From Leadbetterella sp. (lineage in GTDB: Bacteria; Bacteroidota; Bacteroidia; Cytophagales; Spirosomataceae): 50,981 nt of DNA. Positions 17,072-25,070 of the stretch are shown one piece after another. The DNA lies in the NCBI GenBank assembly GCA_019638185.1, contig JAHBUH010000030.1, forward strand, positions 1-50,981. The letters run 5' to 3'. The position numbers and the translations under genes are program-made. A model generated the notes under the pieces. It was not told where the DNA came from. It saw only the letters and a program-made list of their open reading frames with translations, and ran no database searches. Within the stretch, counting starts at the first letter, position 1. Each line of letters opens with the position of its first letter.

Positions 17072-17360
17072 CTAAAGAGTTAGTAATGAATTATTCCGGC
17101 TTAAAATATAACTCTATCGTTATCAATGCTTAATACGTTTGATAGGTTTAAACAGCGGTTAAATGGTTTTTTTCAGGGATTAACGGAGATTAAATTTTAG
17201 TAAATTATTTATCAAAATAATTTTTGTTTTAAATGTTTTTCCTTAGAATTGCCAAAGAATTATTTTCAAAATCAGTTAAAAACAATCAAAAAATTTCAGA
17301 TTAGTTCGGGAGAACTTATTTTAGAGAAACTTTTTTAACCCTAAAAATTTTTTTATCCAA
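17072..17360 (+). promoter_or_regulatory. AT-rich leader of the exbB operon
   Basis: This 289-base gap is the longest without a gene and is strongly AT-rich. It holds a TACGTTTG box (17134-17141, matching TAnnTTTG) and a near match TAATTTTTG around 17217-17225, but neither has a clear TTG at the right distance. It presumably carries the promoter of the exbB-exbD-exbD-tonB operon. I see no riboswitch fold, tRNA or small ORF in it. Confidence 0.4.
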
Positions 17361-18182
17361 ATGGCAAAAACACAAAATGCTCCGGTTGCTAAGGCAGCGA
17401 AAAAATCATCAGGCGGAATTAACCCCATCATTGTTATTCCGGTCCTTATCGCGATTGCGGTACTTATTTACATCTTTGTTTTGGGTGATCCAAGCAACTT
17501 CAATGACCCCGAAACAAGACACGATCCCAAAGGCACGCTGGGTATCATCTACGCCGGTGGTTTTATCGTACCTATCCTTCTTTCTTTCTTCCTCATGGTG
17601 TTAGTGTTCGGTATTGAGCGTTTCGTGACCATCAGCAAAGCCAGTGGTTCAGGCGACCTGGACAGCTTCGTAGCGAAAGTTCGGGGTTACCTGAATAACA
17701 ATAACATTGCTGACGCTAAGAAAGAATGTGAAAAACAAAAAGGAACAGTAGGAAACGTGATCAAGACTGCGCTGGACAAATACGAGCAGCTTCAGTCTGA
17801 CGGTGGCCTGAACAAAGAGCAGAAACTGGCTGCGCTTCAGAAAGAAGTGGAAGAAGCTACTTCACTGGAACTGCCTATGCTGGAGAAAAACCTGGCTATC
17901 CTTTCTACACTGGGTTCGGTTTCTACACTGGTGGCCCTGTTAGGAACGGTATTAGGTATGATCCGTTCATTCTTCGCCCTGGGTTCAGGTGGTGGCTCTC
18001 CGGATGCAGCTGCGCTGTCAAAAGGTATTGCGGAAGCCCTTATTAACACAGGTTTAGGTATCGGTACTTCAGCCATCGCCATTATTGTATATAACTACTT
18101 TACAGCATCTATTGATACCCTTACTTATAAGATTGATGAAATCGGATTAAGTCTGCAGCAAAACTTTGCTTCGCATAACTGA
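17361..18182 (+). CDS. exbB: MotA/TolQ/ExbB proton channel family protein
   Basis: ExbB forms the pentameric proton channel in the inner membrane that, with ExbD, powers TonB. The 273-residue protein has an extra N-terminal transmembrane helix (about 21-41) before the usual three (about 60-88, 183-205, 222-245), a form common in Bacteroidota. The cytoplasmic domain (about 89-180) lies between the second and third helices. The family signature 'LSTLGSVSTLVALLGTVLGM' (181-200) and 'GIAEALINTGLGIGTSAIAIIVYNYF' (222-247) are intact. It heads a co-oriented cluster with two exbD and two tonB genes. Confidence 0.95.
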   Translation: MAKTQNAPVAKAAKKSSGGINPIIVIPVLIAIAVLIYIFVLGDPSNFNDPETRHDPKGTLGIIYAGGFIVPILLSFFLMVLVFGIERFVTISKASGSGDLDSFVAKVRGYLNNNNIADAKKECEKQKGTVGNVIKTALDKYEQLQSDGGLNKEQKLAALQKEVEEATSLELPMLEKNLAILSTLGSVSTLVALLGTVLGMIRSFFALGSGGGSPDAAALSKGIAEALINTGLGIGTSAIAIIVYNYFTASIDTLTYKIDEIGLSLQQNFASHN

Positions 18183-18231
18183 TCCGGAACTATTATAGTA
18201 TTTTTTCAATTTATAATATAAAGGAGAATAG

Positions 18232-18819
18232 ATGGCAGCAGTAAAACCAAAACGGCATAGTCCTACCATGGATATGACGGCCATGTGTGATGTAGCATTC
18301 CTTTTGCTTACATTCTTCATCATGACCTCATCATTCAGAAGCCAGGAAGCCGTATCGATCAATACGCCATCTTCGGTTTCCAAATTGAAGGTGGAAGAGA
18401 CAGGCATCGGAACGGTGTCTATCACCCCGGAAGGAAAGTATTACTTCGGTGTAACGGACCCGATTGAAAAACGGAGATTCCTGAACACACTGAATACTAA
18501 CCTGAAAATGAATCTGAGTGACGCCGAGAAAAAATCTTTTCTTGACGTGGCCGAGATCGGGGTAGGTAAGGACCGGATCAAATCGTATTTATCACTTAAC
18601 AAAAGTGACAGGGAAAAGGCAGTTCTGCCGGGTATTCCGCTGGATTCAACCAATACAGAGTTGATAGACTGGGTACGGGCGTACGCCGAAGCTAACCCGC
18701 AGGGCCAGCTGGCTATACGGGGCGATGTGAAAACGCAATATCCCGCAGTGAAAATACTGTTTGATGAGTTGGCGAAAGTGAAATTCTATAAGTTTAGACT
18801 TATCACTAAAGGAGAATAA
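18232..18819 (+). CDS. exbD: ExbD/TolR family protein, first copy
   Basis: This 195-residue protein has a short cytoplasmic N-terminus with 'PTMDMTAMCDVAFLLLTFFIMTSSF'. The single transmembrane helix contains the essential proton-path aspartate (D20). A periplasmic domain follows (about 36-195). It lies 49 bases after exbB. The periplasmic part is longer than in enterobacterial ExbD, and contains an insertion around residues 75-130 ('EKRRFLNTLNTNLKMNLSDAEKKSF'). It is probably one of two ExbD types that form a mixed dimer in the ExbB pore. Confidence 0.93.
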   Translation: MAAVKPKRHSPTMDMTAMCDVAFLLLTFFIMTSSFRSQEAVSINTPSSVSKLKVEETGIGTVSITPEGKYYFGVTDPIEKRRFLNTLNTNLKMNLSDAEKKSFLDVAEIGVGKDRIKSYLSLNKSDREKAVLPGIPLDSTNTELIDWVRAYAEANPQGQLAIRGDVKTQYPAVKILFDELAKVKFYKFRLITKGE

Positions 18820-18839
18820 CCCTAAATTGATTTTAAGAA

Positions 18840-19397
18840 ATGGCAGAAGTACAGGTAAAAGAATCAGGCGGGAAAAAAGGTGGTAAGGTAAGATCGAAAA
18901 AAGGCGGTGGGAAACCCGATATGACACCTATGGTGGACTTAGGGTTCCTTCTCTTAACGTTCTTCATTTTTACGACTACGTTTAGCAAGCCCAATATGAT
19001 GAAGCTAAACATGCCTGATAAAAGTAATGAAGATGTGAAAGAGCAGCAGAAGCAGGATATCAAATTATCCAATACCATCACCATCGTGATGGGTAAGGAT
19101 AACCGGATATTCTGGTACCAGCAAGCTCTGGCGGATGTAACTGCAGAGGACCTTCATGAAACGGACTATTCCGCTTCAGGTATCCGGGCAGACATCAATA
19201 AAAAGCGTGCAGCTGCTTTGGATACTGCGATATTCACAGTGGTGATCAAGCCGACCAACGAAGCTACCTTTGAAAATACGGTAGACATCCTGGACGAGAT
19301 GGAGATTACGGGAAATAAGCGTTTTGCAATCGTGGATTTAATGCCCGAGGAGCAGAAAGCTTATCAGGAGAAGATAGCTAGACCCAAAGGACAGTAA
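18840..19397 (+). CDS. exbD: ExbD/TolR family protein, second copy
   Basis: The second ExbD paralogue, 185 residues, lies 20 bases after the first. A Lys/Gly-rich N-terminus (1-26) precedes 'PDMTPMVDLGFLLLTFFIFTTTF', with the proton-path aspartate at D33. The periplasmic domain (about 50-185) differs widely in sequence from the first ExbD, so this is an old duplication. Bacteroidota usually carry two exbD genes behind one exbB, consistent with a heteromeric ExbD pair. Confidence 0.93.
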   Translation: MAEVQVKESGGKKGGKVRSKKGGGKPDMTPMVDLGFLLLTFFIFTTTFSKPNMMKLNMPDKSNEDVKEQQKQDIKLSNTITIVMGKDNRIFWYQQALADVTAEDLHETDYSASGIRADINKKRAAALDTAIFTVVIKPTNEATFENTVDILDEMEITGNKRFAIVDLMPEEQKAYQEKIARPKGQ

Positions 19398-19412
19398 ACT
19401 AAGGAAATAGAA

Positions 19413-20234
19413 ATGGCACAGAAAGTAACCTTAGACGATATAGTATTTGAAAACCGGAATAAAGAGTACGGTGCATACTATCTGAGACAGAACTACAGCA
19501 AGTATCTGACCAAAGCTACCATCATTGGAGCTTCCATATTCTGTCTTTTCCTTGGCGGAGCTTTGGCATTCAATAAGATTCAGGCCGCTAATGCAGAAAA
19601 AGAGATCATGGTAGATCTCTCGGCTACGAATCTGGATGAAGAGATACCGGAAGAAGAGATTGAAATTCCTGAGGATGTACCGCCTCCGCCTCTGGAGGAG
19701 CCGCCTCCGGAAGTAGCGCAGGAGAAATTCTTACCTCCCGAGCCTAAAAAGGATGAGGAAGTGAAGATCGAGGAACCACCACCACCGGCAGAAAAACTGG
19801 AAACGGCCGTTATTTCAAATAAGACCGTGGAAGGGGTAGAAGCCAAGGATGTGTTCATCCCACCACCACCGCCAAAAGAAGTAGCCGTGGTGAAAGTGGA
19901 AAAAGCAGCGGAGGAAGAGATCTTTGTAGGGGTAGAACAGCAGCCGGAATATCCGGGAGGAGATAAAGCCATGTATGGCTTCCTTAATAAGCACATCAGC
20001 TACCCTGCAGCTGCTACGAGAGCTAACGTCACCGGACGGGTGACTGTGCAGTTCGTAGTAGAAAGAGATGGATCCATAGGTACCGTGAAAGTTTTGAAGG
20101 GAATCGGATTCGGATGTGACGAAGAAGCCGTAAGGGTGATCAAATCCATGCCGAAATGGAGCCCCGGTAAGCAGAACGGTAGAGCGGTAAGGGTGTATTA
20201 CACCATACCGGTAATGTTCCAGCTGAGCGAGTAA
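19413..20234 (+). CDS. tonB: TonB energy transducer, first copy
   Basis: TonB transmits the proton-motive force from ExbB/ExbD to outer-membrane receptors. The 273-residue protein has a cytoplasmic N-terminus with 'DDIVFENRNKEYGAYYLR', typical of Bacteroidota TonB, a transmembrane helix (about 34-54), a Pro/Glu/Lys-rich periplasm-spanning linker (about 70-160) and the TonB C-terminal domain (about 176-271) with 'YPAAATRANVTGRVTVQFVV' and 'MPKWSPGKQNGRAVRVYY'. It lies 15 bases after the second exbD and ends in a strong terminator, so the first four genes form one transcription unit. Confidence 0.96.
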   Translation: MAQKVTLDDIVFENRNKEYGAYYLRQNYSKYLTKATIIGASIFCLFLGGALAFNKIQAANAEKEIMVDLSATNLDEEIPEEEIEIPEDVPPPPLEEPPPEVAQEKFLPPEPKKDEEVKIEEPPPPAEKLETAVISNKTVEGVEAKDVFIPPPPPKEVAVVKVEKAAEEEIFVGVEQQPEYPGGDKAMYGFLNKHISYPAAATRANVTGRVTVQFVVERDGSIGTVKVLKGIGFGCDEEAVRVIKSMPKWSPGKQNGRAVRVYYTIPVMFQLSE

Positions 20235-20255
20235 TTCATTTATTCTTTTTGATAG

Positions 20256-20288
20256 AAGAGCCGAAATTTTTTCGGCTCTTTTTTTTTG
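20256..20288 (+). terminator. Intrinsic terminator after the first tonB
   Basis: AAGAGCCGAA (20256-20265) pairs with TTCGGCTCTT (20271-20280) and runs into a long T tract. It closes the exbB-exbD-exbD-tonB unit and separates it from the second tonB. Confidence 0.9.
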
Positions 20289-20319
20289 TACTTTCATTTT
20301 TAACTATTAATTTAGTTGT

Positions 20320-20343
20320 ATAAAACTAATTAATTAGTTTTAT
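20320..20343. promoter_or_regulatory. Perfect 24-bp palindrome upstream of the second tonB
   Basis: The half-site ATAAAACTAATT (20320-20331) is followed directly by its exact reverse complement (20332-20343). It ends 37 bases before the ATG of the second tonB and has no T tract placed like a terminator. The position fits an operator for a dimeric regulator. Confidence 0.5.
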
Positions 20344-20380
20344 GGCTAATATTTTAGGTGCTATTTAAACCCGGATAAAA

Positions 20381-21196
20381 ATGAAAGTGACTTTGGATGA
20401 CATGGTCTTTGAGACCCGAAACAAGGAGTATGGAGCATACTACCTTCGAAAAAACTACAGGAGCTACCTCACCCGGGCCACGGTGATCGGTACGGCGCTA
20501 TTTTCCCTACTTTTTGCCGGTGCCCTGGCCTTTAACAAGATCCAGGCGGCCAATGCCGAGAAGGAGATTATGGTGGACCTTTCAGCTACTAACCTGGATG
20601 AGGAAGTGCCGGAAGAGGAAATTGAGATTCCGGAAGATGTAACGCCCCCACCGCTGGAAGAACCCCCTCCGGAAGTAGCCCAGGAGAAATTTCTGCCCCC
20701 TGAGCCTAAAAAGGATGAGGAAGTGACCATTGAAGAACCGCCACCATCGGCAGAAAAACTGGAAACGGCGGTTATTTCCAACAAAACCGTGGAAGGGGTA
20801 GAGGCTAAGGATGTGTTTATTCCTCCACCACCGCCAAAAGAAGTAGCCGTGGTGAAAGTAGAAAAAGCAGCGGAGGAGGAGATCTTTATGAGTGTGGAGC
20901 AGGATGCCCAGTTTCCGGGCGGGATGAGTGAGCTCATGAAATACCTGAATAAAAATGTGAAATACCCGGCGGTAGCACAGCGGGCTAACGTAGGGGGGAA
21001 AGTAGTGCTGCGGTTTGTGGTGGAGAAAGATGGCAGTGTAGCGCAGATCTCGGTACTGAAGAGCGTGGGTTTCGGCTGTGATGAAGAGGCCGTAAGGGTG
21101 GTGAAATCTATGCCGAAGTGGTCGCCCGGCAAGCAGAACGGCCGGCCGGTACGGGTCTGGTATACGCTTCCGGTGACGTATACGCTTCAGGAATGA
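20381..21196 (+). CDS. tonB: TonB energy transducer, second copy (tandem paralogue)
   Basis: This 271-residue paralogue of the preceding gene has the same order: cytoplasmic 'DDMVFETRNKEYGAYYLR', transmembrane helix (about 32-52), Pro/Glu-rich linker and TonB C-terminal domain ('YPAVAQRANVGGKVVLRFVV', 'MPKWSPGKQNGRPVRVWY'). Between the helix and the end of the linker about 118 residues differ at only 4 positions, whereas the C-terminal domain differs at many. It is preceded by a terminator and its own palindrome, so it is probably expressed independently. It may share ExbB/ExbD with the first TonB but serve other receptors. Confidence 0.95.
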   Translation: MKVTLDDMVFETRNKEYGAYYLRKNYRSYLTRATVIGTALFSLLFAGALAFNKIQAANAEKEIMVDLSATNLDEEVPEEEIEIPEDVTPPPLEEPPPEVAQEKFLPPEPKKDEEVTIEEPPPSAEKLETAVISNKTVEGVEAKDVFIPPPPPKEVAVVKVEKAAEEEIFMSVEQDAQFPGGMSELMKYLNKNVKYPAVAQRANVGGKVVLRFVVEKDGSVAQISVLKSVGFGCDEEAVRVVKSMPKWSPGKQNGRPVRVWYTLPVTYTLQE

Positions 21197-21277
21197 TCAC
21201 ATTTTTTTTCAAAAGCGGACAAATCTGTTTAATTTGGCATGAAAATGCACCGGGAGGTTCCGGGGAGCTTGTAAAAC

Positions 21278-21478
21278 ATGAATATAGAAGAGATTTTAGG
21301 TAAGCTGAGGTTTGTATTGGGTCTGGTGGTTCCAGTATGTTATATAGGCATGGGGATCTATGTGATCTCCGAGAAAATATTTATCGTGAAGATTGAACCG
21401 GATATGCTGGCCTACTCCCTGGGAGGCGTATTAATTATCTACGGAATATTCAGGTTATACAGAGTAGTTAAACAGTAG
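21278..21478 (+). CDS. Small two-helix membrane protein
   Basis: The 66-residue product has two hydrophobic helices (about 11-30 and 43-60) joined by a short loop 'SEKIFIVKIEPDML', and a basic C-terminus. It lies 81 bases after the second tonB and just before a PstS-like lipoprotein gene, all on the same strand. Length, hydrophobic pattern and position suggest a real inner-membrane protein linked to this locus. No function is recognised. Confidence 0.75.
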   Translation: MNIEEILGKLRFVLGLVVPVCYIGMGIYVISEKIFIVKIEPDMLAYSLGGVLIIYGIFRLYRVVKQ

Positions 21479-21481
21479 AGT

Positions 21482-21525
21482 TATGAGCTGTGAGCTTCAA
21501 TGGCTCACAGCTCATAGCCCGAAGC
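21482..21525 (+). repeat. Intergenic hairpin repeat, copy 2
   Basis: TATGAGCTGTGAGC (21482-21495) pairs perfectly with GCTCACAGCTCATA (21503-21516) around a 7-base loop, directly after the stop codon of the small membrane gene. It shares the words ATGAGC, TGAGCT, GCTCATAG and AAGCTAA with the element at 7947-7992. Confidence 0.65.
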
Positions 21526-21538
21526 TAAAAAAATACAG

Positions 21539-22423
21539 ATGAAATTACTATGGAGTACAGCGGTGGTGCTGATGCTGGCGGGATGCCAGTCTAAAAAGAG
21601 TGACCGGCCCAGTATTTACGAAGGAAAGATCAATGTGGGGATGGACGAGTCCATTTTCCAGATCATCCAGGCAGAGACGGACGGCTACCGTATGCATTAC
21701 CCGCGGGCGTCATTTGTGAACTCCGTCATGCCGGAAAACACGGCGGTTAAACTGCTGCTGGAGGATTCCATGGATGTGATTTGCATTACCCGTACGCTGA
21801 ATGAAGAAGAACTGGAGGTGCTGAAGAAACGGGAGATCCAATATAAACCTGCTCCCATGGCGCTGGACGCCGTAGTGCTGATCGCCCACCCGGAGGCTCC
21901 GCGGGCGGATATATCCCCGGAAGAGCTTAAGCGGCTGTTTACCGATGAGGGCTCAGGCATTAAACTGGTGTTTGACAGTGGGAATTCCAGTAACCTGAAC
22001 CACATGCTGAACCGCCTGGGCATTACTGAATTTAACCGGAAGAACGTAGTGGCGGCCGGCGGGAACCAGAAGGTATTTGACTGGGTGAAGAAGGATAAGA
22101 ACGCCATCGGCTTTGTGGGCTATAACCTCATCAGTGAGAAAAGCAATGAAGTGACCCGGGAACTGAAAAATTCGGTGAAGATATTGGGGGTGAAAAACGG
22201 GGGAGCGGTGGTTCAGCCTTCCGGAGCTACCATACTGGAGCAGACCTATCCTTTTCACCGTACCATTTACCTGCACACCCTGGGCAGTGCCTGGGGCGTG
22301 GAAAACGGGTTTATCCGTTTCTCGTGCAGCAAGCCGGGGCAGCTGATTGCTGAAAAAATGGGATTAGTTCCCTATTATGCTATCCCTAAGGAGTTTGTGA
22401 TCAGTAAGGAGGATGTTAATTAA
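21539..22423 (+). CDS. PstS-like phosphate-binding lipoprotein
   Basis: This 294-residue lipoprotein has a signal ending 'LAGC' (C16 acylated) and a PstS-type substrate-binding fold. Visible blocks are 'VNSVMPENTAVKLLLEDSMDVICITRTLNEEE', 'PMALDAVVLIAHPEAP', a motif like that of the phosphate clamp 'FDSGNSSNLNHMLNRLGI', and 'KDKNAIGFVGYNLISE'. Classic PstS genes sit with pstCAB permease genes; here none are nearby and the gene follows the TonB locus. It may capture phosphate or another oxyanion for TonB-linked uptake, or act in sensing. Substrate identity is inference. Confidence 0.85.
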   Translation: MKLLWSTAVVLMLAGCQSKKSDRPSIYEGKINVGMDESIFQIIQAETDGYRMHYPRASFVNSVMPENTAVKLLLEDSMDVICITRTLNEEELEVLKKREIQYKPAPMALDAVVLIAHPEAPRADISPEELKRLFTDEGSGIKLVFDSGNSSNLNHMLNRLGITEFNRKNVVAAGGNQKVFDWVKKDKNAIGFVGYNLISEKSNEVTRELKNSVKILGVKNGGAVVQPSGATILEQTYPFHRTIYLHTLGSAWGVENGFIRFSCSKPGQLIAEKMGLVPYYAIPKEFVISKEDVN

Positions 22424-22592
22424 TATTTCAGCATTTAACATCTTATTAAGAAAATTATGTTTTTAGCAGGAGTCTAATGATTAAATACATTAAAATCATG
22501 GAAAAATGACTTTTGTAACCCATAGAATTTGCTTAAATTGCGAACCAATTTCAATTTTAACCGAAAGAGTAACTTTACAGCTTATTTAGAAA

Positions 22593-24314
22593 ATGATGAT
22601 TAAGAGAACAAAAATTTGGGCGGTAGTTGGATTGCTGCTAACTTTTACCTGGTCTTTTGGGCAGACTGTGGATCAGGTAGTTAAAGACCTGGATGCGGAA
22701 AGGTACACGGCGGCCCTTGACGGAGCCAATAAGCTGGTGGTTTCTTCTCCGAGTACAGACACGTATTTTCTGAAAGGATACACTATTCTTTCCAGCCCTG
22801 ATTACGCCAAACCGGAGAACCTGAAAGCCGCTCAGGAGGCTTTTGAAGCCGGTAATGCCTTAGAAAAGAAAGGAGATCCCCTGAACCAGGTGGGCCTGGG
22901 AATGGTGAAGCTGGCCTCCAAAGACCTGGCCGGCGGGAAAGCCATACTGGATCAGGTAAAAAAAGATACCAAATCAAAAAATCCGGATATCCTGTACCGG
23001 ATTGCCGAGGCCTACGTGATGTTCCCGGAAGCCAATGATCCTGCAGAAGCTATTCTCACGATCGATATGGCCCTGGATAAGCACAAAACCAAAGATAACC
23101 CGGAGTATTACTTCGTGAAGGCGGATGCTTACCTGATGAAAGGCGACGGTGGAAATGCCATGAACGCCCTCAGCAATGCGGAGCGGGTAGGCAAAAAGCC
23201 GGCTAAAACCTATTCGAAAATGGCCCGGATCTGGTTACAGAGTCGTAACTACCAGGGTGCTCTGGAAGCCATCAATAAAGGTGTGGCTGCTGATCCTTCT
23301 CATGCGCCTATCTATAAATACCAGAGCTCTTACTGGCAGACTTTCGGTGATTTCTCGAAATCTGCCGAGGCCGCCTCTAACTACCTTAAAAACTCGGATG
23401 GTGACGTGAAAGCTAAGCTGCGTTATGCCAAGCTGGCCTTTATTGCCAAAGATTATGTGAGCCTGAAAAGAGTATTGGGTGAGATCAAAGGTTCTACCAC
23501 GGATCCTTACATCCACAGAATGGAGGGTATCGTGAACTACGAAGAGGGTAAATATCCTCAGGCCATCCAGGATTTTGAGAAATTTATTAATGCGAAGCCT
23601 AAGGATGAAACCTTTGCACTGGACTACGGATACATTGGCCGTTCTTATCTTAAAATGACCGGAGATTCCGCTACTACAGCTCAGAATGAGAAAAAGGGTA
23701 TTGAGAACATTGATAAAGCGGTGTCTATCAAAGACTCTACCGTAGAAGTGGATCATTACGGTGAGGCAGCGGCCATTATGGCGGAAAAAGGAAACTTTGA
23801 TAAAGCGGCTCAGTTGACAGAAAAGAGCCTGCAGAACAAGAAAGAACCGAATGCATCTGATTATGCCACCCTGGCCACTACTTTCTTCAGAGGACGTAAC
23901 TGGGCTAAGGCAAATGAATACCTGGAGAAGGCGCTGGTGGAGTACAAAGACGGCTGGCCAGCAGGTTACGCATTGGCCGGTTTAGCCAAGACTTACCGCG
24001 ATGCTAACGATACCACTAAAAATCATCTGTACCTGGGTGCACCTGATTTTGAGAAGTACCTGCAGCTGATCGGTGAAGACGGTAAGAAAAACCCGGCTAA
24101 CGAGACCTATGTGGTATATGCTTTGAAAACACTGGCGGGTAGAGATTTTTCAAGCCAGAATATCCAGGGTGCTAAAACATGGATCGAGGAATTACTGAAG
24201 ATCAAGCCGAACGATGCTGATGCTCAGGCCATGTTCCACCGGTTCAGTAAAATGCTGGATCCGAATTATGTGATCCCGGAGACACAGAAAGACTCCACGG
24301 GGAAGGGAAGATAG
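22593..24314 (+). CDS. Secreted TPR-repeat protein
   Basis: This 573-residue exported protein has a signal peptide (1-24, 'TWSFGQ') followed by about ten TPR-like helical pairs through residue 550. Clear repeats are 'PEYYFVKADAYLMKGDGGNAMNALSNAERVG', 'AKTYSKMARIWLQSRNYQGALEAINKGVAADPS' and 'ATLATTFFRGRNWAKANEYLEKALVEYKDG'. Such periplasmic TPR proteins are scaffolds. It is co-oriented with the PstS-like gene 169 bases upstream and ends in a strong terminator, so it may belong to the TonB/PstS locus. No partner can be named from sequence alone. Confidence 0.88.
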   Translation: MMIKRTKIWAVVGLLLTFTWSFGQTVDQVVKDLDAERYTAALDGANKLVVSSPSTDTYFLKGYTILSSPDYAKPENLKAAQEAFEAGNALEKKGDPLNQVGLGMVKLASKDLAGGKAILDQVKKDTKSKNPDILYRIAEAYVMFPEANDPAEAILTIDMALDKHKTKDNPEYYFVKADAYLMKGDGGNAMNALSNAERVGKKPAKTYSKMARIWLQSRNYQGALEAINKGVAADPSHAPIYKYQSSYWQTFGDFSKSAEAASNYLKNSDGDVKAKLRYAKLAFIAKDYVSLKRVLGEIKGSTTDPYIHRMEGIVNYEEGKYPQAIQDFEKFINAKPKDETFALDYGYIGRSYLKMTGDSATTAQNEKKGIENIDKAVSIKDSTVEVDHYGEAAAIMAEKGNFDKAAQLTEKSLQNKKEPNASDYATLATTFFRGRNWAKANEYLEKALVEYKDGWPAGYALAGLAKTYRDANDTTKNHLYLGAPDFEKYLQLIGEDGKKNPANETYVVYALKTLAGRDFSSQNIQGAKTWIEELLKIKPNDADAQAMFHRFSKMLDPNYVIPETQKDSTGKGR

Positions 24315-24320
24315 TAAAAT

Positions 24321-24349
24321 AAAAAAAGCCTGAGTTTCAGGCTTTTTTT
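24321..24349. terminator. Bidirectional terminator after the TPR gene
   Basis: AAAAAAAGCCTGA (24321-24333) and TCAGGCTTTTTTT (24337-24349) form a perfect hairpin with a 3-base loop, having A and T tracts on both sides. Confidence 0.92.
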
Positions 24350-24402
24350 ATTGGGCTTATTGCTTATCTTGCGGCCCGATACCATATAGTAACCGAAAAT
24401 AA

Positions 24403-24975
24403 ATGTTCAATCTTGTGATTTTTGGCCCTCCGGGGGCAGGAAAAGGTACTCAGTCTGAGAAGATTATCGATAAATATAAATTGGTGCATCTGTCTACCGG
24501 CGACATGTTTCGTTCGCATATCTCTAACGATACAGAGCTGGGAAAACGGGTAAAAGAAATTTTAGCAGACGGACGCCTGGTGCCTGACTCCATTACCATC
24601 GATATGCTGGAAGAGGAGGTAAAAAATAACCCGGAAGCCGAAGGTTTCATTTTTGACGGATTTCCCCGTACCGTTCCCCAGGCCGAAGCACTGGATGCCT
24701 TCCTGGAAGGAAAGGGTAGCAAGGTAGACCTGGTTTTACAGCTGGATGTGGACCAGAACGTGATCAAGGAGCGCATTGCCGAACGCCAGAAGGTGAGTGG
24801 CCGGGCCGATGATGATGCGGTGAAACTGCTGAAAAGAATTGACGAATACTTCGATAAAACCATTCATGTGCTGCCGTATTACCAGGAGCAGGGGAAGGTA
24901 ACCACCCTGAACGGTGTGGGAAAAATTGACGATATTTTTGAGGCCATTTGCGGAGCTATAGACGAAAAACACTGA
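24403..24975 (+). CDS. adk: Adenylate kinase
   Basis: Adenylate kinase interconverts ATP+AMP and 2 ADP. The 190-residue protein is the short-lid type. The P-loop 'GPPGAGKGT' is at residues 8-16, the AMP-binding 'LSTGDMFR' near 30-37, 'GFIFDGFPRTVPQAEAL' near 81-97, and the lid-flanking arginines lie in 'ERIAERQKVSGRADD'. No zinc-finger cysteines are present. It has terminators on both sides, so it is probably monocistronic. Confidence 0.98.
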   Translation: MFNLVIFGPPGAGKGTQSEKIIDKYKLVHLSTGDMFRSHISNDTELGKRVKEILADGRLVPDSITIDMLEEEVKNNPEAEGFIFDGFPRTVPQAEALDAFLEGKGSKVDLVLQLDVDQNVIKERIAERQKVSGRADDDAVKLLKRIDEYFDKTIHVLPYYQEQGKVTTLNGVGKIDDIFEAICGAIDEKH

Positions 24976-24999
24976 GCACCGGCCGGATGGTAAATACTG

Positions 25000-25028
25000 A
25001 AAACTCCTTGTTAAGAGGAGTTTTTTGT
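25000..25028 (+). terminator. Intrinsic terminator after adk
   Basis: AAAACTCC (25000-25007) pairs with GGAGTTTT (25017-25024) and runs on into further T residues, 25 bases after the adk stop. Confidence 0.85.
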
Positions 25029-25070
25029 TTTCAAAGAAACTAAACAGGGGCCTGGACAGGTTCTAGTGAT

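Noticed and set aside
21118-21303. A 61-codon plus-strand frame bridging the second tonB and the small membrane gene
   Set aside because: It starts inside tonB in another frame, lacks a ribosome-binding context and overlaps the better-supported 66-residue membrane gene.
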